Shown piece by piece: positions 42,500-51,937 of a stretch of 63,686 nucleotides of DNA. How positions within the stretch are numbered: position 1 is the stretch's first letter; each line of letters begins with the position of its first letter. Under the pieces are notes generated by a model, which saw only the letters and a list, made by a program, of their open reading frames with translations, made no database searches and was not told the DNA's origin. The position numbers and the translations under genes are program-made. Source of the stretch: Brachybacterium kimchii (GTDB lineage: Bacteria; Actinomycetota; Actinomycetes; Actinomycetales; Dermabacteraceae); contig NZ_CP097219.1 of NCBI RefSeq assembly GCF_023373525.1, positions 1-63,686 of the forward strand, in the 5' to 3' direction.

Positions 42500-42531
42500 C
42501 CTATACCGCTCCCCCGCGGTCGCGTTGTGAC
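42500..42531 (-). promoter_or_regulatory. Class A promoter 5 (translocase)
   Basis: On the minus strand GTCACA (42531-42526), 20 nt, TATAGG (42505-42500), CGG before TATA and AGTGACCC after; a full GGTCAC...GTGACC inverted pair. 31 nt from the translocase ATG. Confidence 0.8.
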
Positions 42532-42572
42532 CGATCGAGGCCATCTGGTCTGGATCCGCGCGCACCCGCGTC

Positions 42573-42679
42573 CCGTGTTCTCGCTCCCTCGCATCTTCGG
42601 GATGCCGGGGTCTCGTGGTCTCGCGTATCCGCACTGTCGCGCTGCCGCAGTTTCGTGGATTCGTACTTCCGTTTGGTCG
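42573..42679. repeat. Phased array of 14 YCG units upstream of the translocase
   Basis: TCG or CCG starts at 42573, 42581, 42589 and every 8 bp to 42677. Sequence between triplets varies freely, so phasing, not the unit, is conserved. The gene-free span 42,469-43,060 holds this array, class A promoter 5 and the hairpin at 42888; I see no gene in the remainder. Confidence 0.85.
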
Positions 42680-42887
42680 CGCATGCTAGGATCAGCGACG
42701 ACGGGTTCTCGAAGAGGTTCCGGAGTCGCTGTCCTACAGCGCTCCCGCACTCCAGAACATCCCGCCTCCCCCACTCAGCAGACTCAGAGCAGCGCCTAGA
42801 CCACTCCGTCCTGAGTCATGAAGTCCTGGTCTCGGCCACCTGCTCGAGGGGATCCGTGCAGGTCACATGGGAGTCGCGAAGATCTCG

Positions 42888-42906
42888 GGCACCCGTTCCG
42901 GGTGCC
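42888..42906 (-). terminator. Hairpin, likely end of the T4SS operon
   Basis: GGCACCCG/CGGGTGCC with a 3-nt loop, about 155 nt downstream of the last T4SS gene. Confidence 0.45.
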
Positions 42907-43060
42907 TCTGATGCGGTAGAGCCGGCCTCGGCGTACTACTCCTGCCTCACCTCAGCCACGTTCTACAGCGGCTGTCGGCGGCCTTGCCCTCGCTGCTGAC
43001 CAGCGTAAATGCTCGACCTTGCCACCGCGTGACATCTCAGTCGATGCCCCACTCGGAGCG

Positions 43061-43915
43061 TCAGACCGTGGCGTCCTTTAGCTGCCACTGGCCCGACGAG
43101 TCTCGCTCGAGGGAGACGGTCACGGTCACCCACTTCGCTGCGGTCTGACCATCGGGGGCATAGGGGGCGGTGGCGTGGACGACGAGCTGTCCGCGCTCCT
43201 CGGCGGCCACGAGCTCATGGGCGTTCCCGACCCGGATCGAGGTCTTCGAGCTCGCGACTCGCTTGATGTGAAGAGCATCGTGCGGGTCGCTGAAGACATC
43301 CCGGATCGCGCCCTCTCGGTCTTCGTCGCTCATGCCGCCGGGCTGGGCGATGGTGGCCGTCAGTGCGTCCTGGACGATCGGCCGCAGCTGCTCTGTGGCA
43401 TTGGACCCCAGGGGTAGAGCAGCACGCTCCGGAGGATCGACGTAGTCGATGGCGGTCACCACGTAGTGGGTCGAGTCGCCCTCGTCCTCCCCCTCGATTT
43501 CTTGATAGGTGAGGGTGTAGCTCGCGGTGCCTCCAGAGCCCACGGAGACGCGCTGATCTTCGGCCTCGAGGATCTGGTCCCCGGCTGTTCGAGCGAGGTC
43601 GCGATCACTGGAGAGCAGCGACGCGTAGAGGCCCGGCGTGGTGTACGGGCTCAGCTGATCTCCCCATGCATCTTGATCAGTCGAACGCTCCGCGTAGCTC
43701 TTGACGAACTTGCGGATGACCCCCGGGACCTCCACCTCACTGGGCTCCGAAGCCGCCGTGGATGCTGCCGGCGCAGTCTCCTCCTGCGCCGTCGGTGCGC
43801 CGGATGTGGGAGCTGTCGCGGGCGCCGGTTCATCGTGCGTCGGCCGCAGGAGTAGGTAGGCGATCACAACGATCACGGCAACGAGAGCCAGAACCGCTTT
43901 AATCGGGATACGCAT
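43061..43915 (-). CDS. Single-pass T4SS protein (VirB8/TcpC-like)
   Basis: A 284-aa protein with one N-terminal membrane segment (about 6-24), a Pro/Ala/Thr-rich spacer and an extracellular domain of about 200 residues built like the NTF2-fold VirB8/TcpC proteins of Gram-positive conjugation systems. I chose the ATG at 43915 at the start of the membrane segment. It is the last gene of the T4SS operon. The fold is inferred from layout, not from strong motifs. Confidence 0.6.
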   Translation of the reverse strand: MRIPIKAVLALVAVIVVIAYLLLRPTHDEPAPATAPTSGAPTAQEETAPAASTAASEPSEVEVPGVIRKFVKSYAERSTDQDAWGDQLSPYTTPGLYASLLSSDRDLARTAGDQILEAEDQRVSVGSGGTASYTLTYQEIEGEDEGDSTHYVVTAIDYVDPPERAALPLGSNATEQLRPIVQDALTATIAQPGGMSDEDREGAIRDVFSDPHDALHIKRVASSKTSIRVGNAHELVAAEERGQLVVHATAPYAPDGQTAAKWVTVTVSLERDSSGQWQLKDATV

Positions 43916-43941
43916 GATAGGGCCTCTTTCCGGGGGTCGCT

Positions 43942-45219
43942 TCACGCGGCCTTGATGAAGGGGACGTCGCGCTCCGAGGCGCGGGTGATCACCCATTCAA
44001 GATGCCAAAATTCTTCGTCGTGGAACAACCCGCCGTTTTCTAGACCGCGTTTGTGATACGACTTCCAAGCATCATTATCTGCCTGGCAGGATCCATCCTT
44101 GGCTGCGCCCGAGCAGTTTCCGCGGGTATATGTACCCGGCAGCCCGGCGATGTCCACGGCGGCGCCCATCTGGTGATTTGAGTGTCCGGGCGAAGCAGCA
44201 TTGCTGCTGCCGGAGAGGGAGACCTGTGTTTCCCAGCTGCGGAAGCTCGAGGAGAACTGCGGGTTGAATCCGTCGGCTCGGACCGCCTTGAGCCACTTCA
44301 TGAAGTGAGGTGCCACGAGCGAGTTCAAGATGACCTCGCCGCGGGCCTTGCCGTTGAGTTCACCGCTGCGGCAGTCGCTGCCTGTGCACACCGTGCCGTT
44401 GATCGAGCACAGCCTGATCGGCACGCGCTTGCCCTGGAAGCCGCCCGTGGCCACTCCGAGATCCGTGGTGCCCTCAGGGCACTTGACGCTCGAGGAGTCC
44501 TTCGTCAGCTGCGCCTGCGTGGGCAGTCCCTTCGGTGCCGACGTGAGCGCATCGGAGTCACAGCCGAGATCCCCCTGGGTGAGACTGGCTGCTGCCTCGC
44601 TGAGGGACACCCCCGCGAGCTTCCCCATCGCACCGCGGATGAGCACCTCATGCTGCGCGTACGCGTCGGGGTATCCGGACTTCTGCACGGCCTGGGCCGC
44701 TTCAGTCAGGCTCATCGACTCCCAGCCCTTGATGTCGGCGAGACCGGGGATGTGGCCGTTCGCGGTGTCGACGCCCTTGTAGAACGCCCGGGCGGCGTAG
44801 CTCGGATCAGTCAGCTGCTCGGCCGTTCCCCATCCCTGGGACGGCCGCTGCTGAAACTCGCCGACGGAGTCGCGATCGCCGCCCGTGATGTTCTTGAGCT
44901 TGGACTCCTGGTACGCGGTCATCCCGGCGACGAGCTGAGCTCGCTCCGACATGCCCTCGTCCTCCCCCACTTTCATAATCAGGGCGAGGCTCGCGGTCTG
45001 CTCCTTGTCGAGTCCGGCCACCGCGGAAGGGGCGCCGGCGCCGACGCTCAGGGCGGTGTCGGTGCCGCCTTCTTGCGTGCACGTAGCGGAACCTGCCGAA
45101 GAGGCACCCATCCCCCCGGTGACCGACACGGTCTGAAACATGATGAGGATGAGGCCGCCGAAGGTCGCGACGCCGAGCACGAGCACCCCGACCAGCCCGA
45201 AGACGAGCCACTTCCTCAT
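43942..45219 (-). CDS. Bifunctional cell-wall hydrolase (VirB1-like plus VanY-like)
   Basis: A 425-aa protein with an N-terminal membrane anchor (about 5-30). A lytic-transglycosylase-like region follows (GMTAYQESKLKN, GEFQQRPSQGWGT; about 98-200), then a C-terminal D,D-carboxypeptidase-like VanY/DacB domain with SSFRSWE, SPGHSNHQMGAAVDIAG and EFWHLEW supplying the zinc-binding His/Asp/His set. It should open peptidoglycan for the secretion channel. It is not a vancomycin-resistance gene in this setting. Confidence 0.82.
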   Translation of the reverse strand: MRKWLVFGLVGVLVLGVATFGGLILIMFQTVSVTGGMGASSAGSATCTQEGGTDTALSVGAGAPSAVAGLDKEQTASLALIMKVGEDEGMSERAQLVAGMTAYQESKLKNITGGDRDSVGEFQQRPSQGWGTAEQLTDPSYAARAFYKGVDTANGHIPGLADIKGWESMSLTEAAQAVQKSGYPDAYAQHEVLIRGAMGKLAGVSLSEAAASLTQGDLGCDSDALTSAPKGLPTQAQLTKDSSSVKCPEGTTDLGVATGGFQGKRVPIRLCSINGTVCTGSDCRSGELNGKARGEVILNSLVAPHFMKWLKAVRADGFNPQFSSSFRSWETQVSLSGSSNAASPGHSNHQMGAAVDIAGLPGTYTRGNCSGAAKDGSCQADNDAWKSYHKRGLENGGLFHDEEFWHLEWVITRASERDVPFIKAA

Positions 45220-45220
45220 C

Positions 45221-47434
45221 TCACGCCGCCTTGCCTGCGTGCTTGCCCGGCGCCGCCTTCACAGTGCGCTTGGGCGAGGAAGAGCCACTGGCCTTCTTCT
45301 CCTTGAGCTTGGCGTGCAGCGACTCCTTGGCGGAGGGACGCTGGCCACCCGAGCTCTTCGCGGGCACAGGCTTGCTCCCCTGCTTCTTGCCGGAACCACT
45401 GGCCTTCGTCGATGGCTTTCCTGCGCCGGCCTGACGCTCTGTGGACTTCCCGGTCTCCGACGACGCTCGACGCTGCGGCTTCTTCCCTCGCTGCGCCTCC
45501 GGCGCCTCCTGCCACTGCGCCTCACTCTGCTTGGCCGGCGTCTGCTTGGCCGGCGTCTGCTTGATCGGCTTCTGTGCGGCATCCCGGCTCTTGCGCGCGC
45601 GATCCTGCTGTGCGGGCTTGGGCCTGTTCTGGGAGGTTTTCGAGTCAGCGTTCTCCTGCTGGGGAAGGGTCGTCTTGGATTTGTCTCGCTCCATGGCCTC
45701 GCGCTTCGCGCCACCCCACGTCCAGTGCTTCGAGGCCAACCGTCGGGCATCTCGGCGTTCACGCTTCTGTGTGCGCGCGGCCTGCTTCTTCGCTTCCTTC
45801 TTCTCCCACTTCTTCTCGCCCAGGGCGTAGGACATCCCGCGCAAACGCTTGTTCGAGACCTTGCTGAGGGCACCAGCACGACGAGCCGTCCCCGTCGCGA
45901 GGCGACCCGACATGAAGCCGGGGCGGGTGACGTGTCGAGAGGCTGCCCGAGCAGGAGCAGTTGCCAGGCTCCCCGCCTTCTTCCCCGCGCCTCCGATGCG
46001 GCTGCGCATGGTCGGCTTCTCGGTGCCGTCTGCCCGCGTGCGGCGGCTGCCCATGCGGCTTCCCACCGCGGAAGCCCCCGCCATGGCCAAGTGCCCCGGG
46101 TTCAGACGGCGGGGCACCGCGAGGTTGTTCGCTCCCTTGGCCTTGGTGCGCTCACGCATCCTCTGGAAGGCCTTGCGGATCTTCCCGCGCTGGACGATGA
46201 GCATGGCGATCACCACGAGCAGGAGGAGATCGACGACGAGGAAGAGGACGATCATCTGCTCGTCCCACTCGGTGAAGATGTACATGATCGTCGCCAAGTA
46301 CGCGGCATTGACCAGGACCACGAAGAACAGGGCTGCGACGGACTCGAGCCCGTTCTGGAAGAGTCCGACCAGACCGCGGAAGGACTCGCCCGGGCCGACC
46401 GAGCGGAAGAGCTCCCACACGCCATGCACGGCGACGAGCAGGAAGTTCGCCGACTCGTAGAGCATCATCACGGCGCACAGGACGACGACCGCCATCACCA
46501 CGACGGCGCCGAAGAGAAGGATGAACGCGGTGACCAGGAGCACCACGCTGGGGTGCTTGATGTTCTCCCCGAAGTCGGGGCTGCACTTGAGCATCGCGTT
46601 GGCGAGGTCCTCGCCGGACTTCTTGAGGTTGTCGTCGTAGGTCTTCTCGCAGCCTCCACCGTCAGCCAGGCCCCCGTATGCCAGGAACTGGTGTGGCTTG
46701 CGCACGAAGATGGTGACCAGCTGCTGGGCCATGGATCCGGCGGCGTCCGCGGGGTCCGCTTGTCCTGCCTCTATGTCCGGGGAGACCAGTTGTGCGCTGA
46801 GCTGCTGGACGGCCTCCTTCGTCCGGGTGAGGATCCCGTCCGGGCCAGTCACCCAGCTCACGGGGTTCACCACGATGGCCGCACTGATGCCCCACGCCGC
46901 CATGCTGCCGAGCATCTCGGTCACTCCCTTGACGGGGTTCCCGTGTAGGAGCTTGAGGAGTCCGATCCCGACGGCCAGGAGGAACAGGAGCTCACGGAGC
47001 ATGGGCACCTGGTCCAGGACGTTGTCGAGGACCTTCGCGCACTGCTCAACGGGGTACGTGAGATAGTCCAGCCACTTGAAGGTCAGCGTGTAGTCCAACA
47101 GCAGCGCCACAACACCGATTCCGCGTCGGTAGACCTCCCACAGCAGCTGAATCAGCCACGCATTCAGACTCTCGAACGGAAGCTTGATGTTCACCCAGTC
47201 CAGCAGGTATTCGATGTTGTAGTTGCTGACCATGTAGCCCGAGGAGTCCTTGCGATCCAGGGCTTTCAAGGGGTCAGGGACGCCAGCGAAGGCCGGCGGG
47301 GCCGCGACCACCATGACGATGTAGGCCAGCAGGGTCACCTGGATCCACATCGCGAGGCGGGGGCGAGCCAGGATCGCCCGCACCAGGTTCGGGATGTAGG
47401 GCGGGAAGAACACTCGCACGAGTGCGTCAGTCAT
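45221..47434 (-). CDS. Polytopic T4SS channel protein (VirB6/TrbL-like)
   Basis: A 737-aa protein with seven to eight membrane segments in the first 430 residues, including a cleavable-looking first segment (about 27-50), and then a 300-residue basic, Lys/Ala/Gln-rich cytoplasmic tail. This is the usual plan of the VirB6/TrbL-like subunit in actinobacterial T4SS operons. It overlaps the VirB4 gene by 8 nt. The tail could contact DNA or the ATPases. Confidence 0.75.
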   Translation of the reverse strand: MTDALVRVFFPPYIPNLVRAILARPRLAMWIQVTLLAYIVMVVAAPPAFAGVPDPLKALDRKDSSGYMVSNYNIEYLLDWVNIKLPFESLNAWLIQLLWEVYRRGIGVVALLLDYTLTFKWLDYLTYPVEQCAKVLDNVLDQVPMLRELLFLLAVGIGLLKLLHGNPVKGVTEMLGSMAAWGISAAIVVNPVSWVTGPDGILTRTKEAVQQLSAQLVSPDIEAGQADPADAAGSMAQQLVTIFVRKPHQFLAYGGLADGGGCEKTYDDNLKKSGEDLANAMLKCSPDFGENIKHPSVVLLVTAFILLFGAVVVMAVVVLCAVMMLYESANFLLVAVHGVWELFRSVGPGESFRGLVGLFQNGLESVAALFFVVLVNAAYLATIMYIFTEWDEQMIVLFLVVDLLLLVVIAMLIVQRGKIRKAFQRMRERTKAKGANNLAVPRRLNPGHLAMAGASAVGSRMGSRRTRADGTEKPTMRSRIGGAGKKAGSLATAPARAASRHVTRPGFMSGRLATGTARRAGALSKVSNKRLRGMSYALGEKKWEKKEAKKQAARTQKRERRDARRLASKHWTWGGAKREAMERDKSKTTLPQQENADSKTSQNRPKPAQQDRARKSRDAAQKPIKQTPAKQTPAKQSEAQWQEAPEAQRGKKPQRRASSETGKSTERQAGAGKPSTKASGSGKKQGSKPVPAKSSGGQRPSAKESLHAKLKEKKASGSSSPKRTVKAAPGKHAGKAA

Positions 47435-49937
47435 GTGCGCTCACCTCCGGGTGCTGTCCCGGGGTGGTGGTGATGGCCTCGCGGGAGGCGGTGCTGGCGG
47501 GCGTGAGGAATCGGACCCGCCCGATCGTGCCGCTGGCATCGCGCATGAAGGCCTCACCGCGACGCTCGGGGGGCACTTCGTCGCCGACCTGTGGCGAGAT
47601 GTCCGTGCGCAGCTCGTCGACGAGATCCTCATCTTCTGCGTCCAAGCCGATCCACCGTAGGGAACGCTTGGCGAGCTCCTTGTCGGTCTGCTTGTGCACG
47701 ATCCTGATCGGGATCAGGGAGCGCATGGTCTCGTCCCCGAAGTCGTGCTCGGGGTCATGACTGCCGAGGATCAGTGCGGCGCCGTGCTTGCGACCGTCGC
47801 GGATGAAGGTCTTGAGGTCGACGATCTGGAGTTCGTTGCTCGTCGCCATGTGCGACTCGTCCTCGAAGTACGCTGCGAACTCGTCGGGATTGTCGAAGCA
47901 CATCACGCGCGCGAGCGTCGTGATCAGTGTGTATGCGGCACGACCGAACCGCTTTTGGATCCGCATGATCTTGTAGAGGTGGTTGTGCTCGAGCTCGGTG
48001 TTCTCGGGCATCTCGAGACGGTTCGTGCGGATCACGATGGACTGGGACTCGCGCCACGGCAGCGGCGGCAGCGAATCATCAAATAGCACCCGCCCCAGGT
48101 CCTTGGTGGCGTAGACCCGCATCTTCCCCGCCAGCGTCTTCGCCTCTGCGTTGCCCTCCTTCGCGAGCGCGGTGAGGTGTTCCAGCAAGGCGCCAAGGCC
48201 GGTGATGTGGTGCTCGGTGACGTACTCGTGGGCGATCACCTCGCCGAGCAGCACGCCTTCCTCGGACGTGGGGTCCAGGTCGAGCAGGAGGACCAGGAAG
48301 TTCGACAGCAGCTCGCTGCCCTTGCCGGCGTCGAGAATCCGCAGTGGGTCGAGGGAATACGCCGGTTCGGTCATGTCCACGATCGTCGGGCGCGTCAGTG
48401 TCGAGATGAACTTGACCCATTCGCTCGTCTCGGAGCGGTCCGTGGCGATGATCTTGCAGCCGTCGCGATCCACCAGGGCCTTCATGAGGATCTTCATCGT
48501 GGTGGACTTCCCGGACCCCAGCTCCCCGGTGACGCCGATGCAGCCGCTCATGTCGCGCTTGCCTGACGTGTTCGGCAGGTCCAGAAGAACGTGGGAGAGC
48601 AGTGCCGAAGTCTGGTTCTCGGCGATCAGCGCCCCGGTCGTATCGCCCAGCTTGGCGACCGTGATGGGAACGAGCCCGGAGAGGTCGCGGCTGGTGGTGA
48701 TCTGGGCGAATTCGTTGACCTTCGCAGTCAGCGGAGCTCCCGGGGTGAAGGCCCACCACAGGTCCTCCTGGTATCCCGCGGGATGGACCACGGTCATGTC
48801 CTCGTCGCGGAGCGTCTTGACGGCGAGGGTGGCACGCTCGACAACGTCTTCGGCCGAATCCGAGCAGACCGCGAAGAGGATGACGGGCTGCTCCTCGACC
48901 TCGTTTCTGTCGTTGGAGAGGACCTGGTCATATTCGGTCAACGCGTCCAGGGACGCGTCGAGATCGTGATGACCGGTGCCTACCTCGGTTGCTCGCTGGT
49001 CGAGCTGCTCATTGATGCGGTGCATGCCCAGCTTGTTGGCTCTCTTGGCAGCATCCGAGGACCGCCCGCGAAGGCGCAGGACGAAGTCGGCTCCGGGGAT
49101 GTAGGAGTCGATGTTCCCGAGGATCTCGGATCCCGGGAACTGGAGGCCGCCCTGAGGCAGGCCCGTGAGAGCGAACATCGACTGGTAGGAGGCGAGTCCT
49201 TCGGCGAAGGAGTCCTCATCACCGACCTTCGCATAGCGGTGGGCGAACGGGTTGAGCTTGCTCAGGCGCGGCCCTTCGTCGCTCTTGCCTCCCTCGTCGA
49301 TCACGGGGTCGCCGATATGGCGCACGGGCGCGACGCTTTCGAGGTCCTCGCGGGAGAAGCCCGTGGAGTCCAGACCACGGAACTGGAGGTGATACTCCAG
49401 CCATACCTGCTGAGCCACGGTCACCCGGCGCGGGGAGAACGTGCGCGGGATCAGGGACTCGATCCGGGCGGCCTGAGCCATCCGATAGTCGACCTCTCCC
49501 TGAGAGACACCGTGGTGCGGGAGGGCGAGGGAGGCCTTCACGTTCCCGGCAGCGACCGTCAGAGGCGCGGTCAAGGCGTGGATTCCCGAGTTCCGCAGGG
49601 GGACGCACAGGAAGTAGAGACGGTCGCCAGCCTGGGTCCCCTCCAGGGAGTCGAGACGGGCTTCTGCCTCTTCGGCCCAGGCTTCGTGCTCATCCAGATC
49701 GACGCCCTCGATCATCTGCTGCACGACGGTGACCGGGTCCTGGCCGACCACGGGGCTCACGATCATCGACTCACCGATCAGCGCCCGGAACATCGCCTGG
49801 TGGACCCCTCGAGCGGCTTCCTTCTCCTTGTCGGGACGTCGGCCGTAGCTCATGCCTGAGAGCTCCCACAGAGCCCAGCAGACACCAGTCCTTGTCCACA
49901 TCAGGTGCCCGAAGCGAATAGCGGCAGGGTGACGCAT
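47427..49937 (-). CDS. virB4: VirB4-family conjugation ATPase
   Basis: An 836-aa protein. Walker A is GELGSGKST (about 470-478) and an acidic motor motif lies in YFEDESHMATS (about 690-700). The N-terminal 400 residues form the usual VirB4 mixed domain; a sensor-like LGSHDPEHDF follows the Walker B region. It energises assembly of, or secretion through, the T4SS. The family is typical of actinobacterial conjugative plasmids. It starts at the ATG at 49937, five nt past the upstream stop. Confidence 0.9.
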   Translation of the reverse strand: MRHPAAIRFGHLMWTRTGVCWALWELSGMSYGRRPDKEKEAARGVHQAMFRALIGESMIVSPVVGQDPVTVVQQMIEGVDLDEHEAWAEEAEARLDSLEGTQAGDRLYFLCVPLRNSGIHALTAPLTVAAGNVKASLALPHHGVSQGEVDYRMAQAARIESLIPRTFSPRRVTVAQQVWLEYHLQFRGLDSTGFSREDLESVAPVRHIGDPVIDEGGKSDEGPRLSKLNPFAHRYAKVGDEDSFAEGLASYQSMFALTGLPQGGLQFPGSEILGNIDSYIPGADFVLRLRGRSSDAAKRANKLGMHRINEQLDQRATEVGTGHHDLDASLDALTEYDQVLSNDRNEVEEQPVILFAVCSDSAEDVVERATLAVKTLRDEDMTVVHPAGYQEDLWWAFTPGAPLTAKVNEFAQITTSRDLSGLVPITVAKLGDTTGALIAENQTSALLSHVLLDLPNTSGKRDMSGCIGVTGELGSGKSTTMKILMKALVDRDGCKIIATDRSETSEWVKFISTLTRPTIVDMTEPAYSLDPLRILDAGKGSELLSNFLVLLLDLDPTSEEGVLLGEVIAHEYVTEHHITGLGALLEHLTALAKEGNAEAKTLAGKMRVYATKDLGRVLFDDSLPPLPWRESQSIVIRTNRLEMPENTELEHNHLYKIMRIQKRFGRAAYTLITTLARVMCFDNPDEFAAYFEDESHMATSNELQIVDLKTFIRDGRKHGAALILGSHDPEHDFGDETMRSLIPIRIVHKQTDKELAKRSLRWIGLDAEDEDLVDELRTDISPQVGDEVPPERRGEAFMRDASGTIGRVRFLTPASTASREAITTTPGQHPEVSAHD

Positions 49938-49942
49938 GGGGA

Positions 49943-50551
49943 TTACCTCCGTTGTGCAGATGCAGCGAGGAGCTGCTGCACCTCGTTGAGCTGGTGAGGG
50001 GATGGGCCGTCCGCGACCGCCTCCCGTTCCAGGGACTCGACGGGCACACGTTCTGCCTCTTCGGAATCCGTGGAATCTGCCAGCGGGACCTCGAGCTGCG
50101 CTTCCTCCTGCTCGAGGTCCTCCGCCTCACGCACTGGAGTGGGCTCGGCAGCGCTCCCAGTAGTGGTGGGCAACGACGTCCGTCGTCGCACCGTGTGCGT
50201 GCGCCCGAGGCGGACCGGCCTGCCTCGTTGGCTTCCCATCGGAGGGGCGTCGGCATAGCCGAGCACGCCCAGCAGGAGCATGAACGGATTGCGGCCGTTC
50301 ATCGGGATGAGGCCCGCGAGGTAGCCAATACCCCCCGCGACGACGAGAAGGAGGGCCCAGGCGATCAGCGGAAGCATTCCTCCGGCCCAGATGGGCATCG
50401 TGAACTTGCCGACCGCACTGACCAGGAGGAAGACCACGCCCTGGGTGGCGGTGTACGGGCCGCCTGGGATGTTCCAGTTGCCGATCTTCCCCAGCAGTGC
50501 GGGGATCTTCCGCGCCTGGGTGTAGAAGCGGACAACGAGACCCTCGTTCAT
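49943..50551 (-). CDS. T4SS membrane protein (VirB3/PrgI-like position)
   Basis: A 202-aa protein with two membrane segments (about 38-58 and 60-82) and a long charged C-terminal tail of about 100 residues. Its place directly before VirB4 and its layout match the VirB3/PrgI-type partner that recruits VirB4. There is no diagnostic motif, so the call rests on order and topology. Confidence 0.6.
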   Translation of the reverse strand: MNEGLVVRFYTQARKIPALLGKIGNWNIPGGPYTATQGVVFLLVSAVGKFTMPIWAGGMLPLIAWALLLVVAGGIGYLAGLIPMNGRNPFMLLLGVLGYADAPPMGSQRGRPVRLGRTHTVRRRTSLPTTTGSAAEPTPVREAEDLEQEEAQLEVPLADSTDSEEAERVPVESLEREAVADGPSPHQLNEVQQLLAASAQRR

Positions 50552-50555
50552 GCGA

Positions 50556-50936
50556 TCACGCCGCCTGCACGAACTCCTGGCCAGTGGCCAGGGGCTGGGC
50601 GACCGTGATCACCATCGGCTGGTCGAGGCCCTCTGCGACGACCGTGCTCGGCTGCTCCGTTGTCATCGCAGAGTCCTTGAACGTGTCGCTCCAGACCCCC
50701 TTGACCACGTTGAGCTGCGACAGGAAGCCGAGCCCGGCGCACACCATGAGGATGCCCACGAGAATGCTCGTGAACGAGAACTTCGCCTTGAAGGCCTGCA
50801 CGACCGCGCCGACCCAGAGGGCCGCCGTGAGCAGTACCTTTCCGGTCTCAGCCGCAAGGCCGGCCGTGTTGTTGACGACGTCGAAGATGCCGTCTGCCTG
50901 AAGCATCGGCCCGGCCTGGATGAGGATGTCGTTCAT
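50556..50936 (-). CDS. Small T4SS membrane protein (VirB2-like position)
   Basis: A 126-aa protein with two hydrophobic segments (about 30-48 and 55-75). Two-helix proteins at this position are often pilin or channel subunits. Its ATG overlaps the TGA of the upstream TcpC-like gene. Assignment by context only. Confidence 0.55.
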   Translation of the reverse strand: MNDILIQAGPMLQADGIFDVVNNTAGLAAETGKVLLTAALWVGAVVQAFKAKFSFTSILVGILMVCAGLGFLSQLNVVKGVWSDTFKDSAMTTEQPSTVVAEGLDQPMVITVAQPLATGQEFVQAA

Positions 50937-51937
50937 GACTGCGCTCCTTCGTGATCAGCAGATGCTGCGGGGGTTGTGGGGTTGACCGCGGAGACTTCCC
51001 AGCGGTCGCGGTAGCGCAGATCGAGGCTGTACTCGAGCTGCGTCTTCGTTCCGTCGGCCGCGATGGCGGTGACGGTGATCTGTGTGCGGATCTGGTCCCC
51101 TTCGACGGGGGCCTCGGGGGCCTCCTGTGCGGACTCCACCGATGGCACGGTGACCTCGGTGTACGGAGCCGGGGAGACGGCGCTCAGCTGCGATCCGGGG
51201 GAGGTCAGCGGAGAGACCTCGCCCTGTCCCGCGAGGTATGCCTGCATGAAGGCCGTGACGGTGTCGGAGACGTCCGTGTCGCTCACGCTGCTGCCCCTGT
51301 CCACGCTGAGATCTCCACCTGTCGGTGCGGCCACCATCGAGGGGAGGGCACCGGCTGCCATCGACCCGGCATCGTTCGTGATCACGGGGACCTGCCAGTA
51401 GTGCAGGGTCGACGGCTCGTCCTTCTTCCCGGGCTGCTCGGAGGACACCGTGACCATCCAGTGCCCGTCCGAGATCTCAACGGCCTGTCCCGGCGTGACG
51501 GCCGTCGGGGCGGCGGGGTCTGATGCCAGGCTCAGGCTGTTATCGGTGCCCTTGGCCAGCATCGAGGTCACCTGATCCTCGTTCCCGCGCTGGGTGCTCA
51601 GATAACGCGTCACGAACGTCGAAGCGAATTCCGACACCCGCTGAGAATCTCCTGCGTCCTGGACCTGGACGGTGGAGGTCTGCCCGGAGGAATCCCCGCT
51701 CAAGGCTTGCCCGAAGAGGGCAACTGGACCGCATCCGATGAAAACCCAGGCGAGCCCGGTCGACGCTATCGACTTCAGTCGCTCGCCATTCGTCCACGAG
51801 TTCGTGACATCGGTATTGCGCGGGCGCAGCGAGAACTTCTTACGCTTCTCGTTCTTGTCGGCCGCGGTCTCCAGCTCCTCATCGTCCTCGAGATCAGGCG
51901 CCGTGTCTTCCTTCTTCTTCCGGGTCAGCGTCAGCAC
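50933..51937 (-). CDS. TcpC/VirB8-like T4SS scaffold protein
   Basis: A 334-aa protein: acidic cytoplasmic start, one membrane segment (about 57-78), then two repeated extracellular NTF2-like domains (about 95-205 and 220-320), as in TcpC. I chose the GTG at 51937, which follows GAGGAGG; upstream frame is not coding. It may anchor the channel in the envelope together with the second VirB8-like protein at 43061. Confidence 0.72.
   Translation of the reverse strand: MLTLTRKKKEDTAPDLEDDEELETAADKNEKRKKFSLRPRNTDVTNSWTNGERLKSIASTGLAWVFIGCGPVALFGQALSGDSSGQTSTVQVQDAGDSQRVSEFASTFVTRYLSTQRGNEDQVTSMLAKGTDNSLSLASDPAAPTAVTPGQAVEISDGHWMVTVSSEQPGKKDEPSTLHYWQVPVITNDAGSMAAGALPSMVAAPTGGDLSVDRGSSVSDTDVSDTVTAFMQAYLAGQGEVSPLTSPGSQLSAVSPAPYTEVTVPSVESAQEAPEAPVEGDQIRTQITVTAIAADGTKTQLEYSLDLRYRDRWEVSAVNPTTPAASADHEGAQS

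Noticed and set aside
40087..42999. Long forward open frame of 970 codons opposite the translocase gene
   Set aside because: It is the antisense shadow of a well-supported FtsK-like gene in GC-rich DNA and has no recognisable protein features.
43942..45219. Vancomycin-resistance reading of the VanY-like domain
   Set aside because: The domain is fused to a transglycosylase-like part inside a T4SS operon, so a wall-opening role is far more likely; no other van genes are present.
45140..46948. Forward open frame opposite the VirB6-like gene
   Set aside because: Arg/Leu-rich shadow of the real membrane-protein gene on the minus strand.
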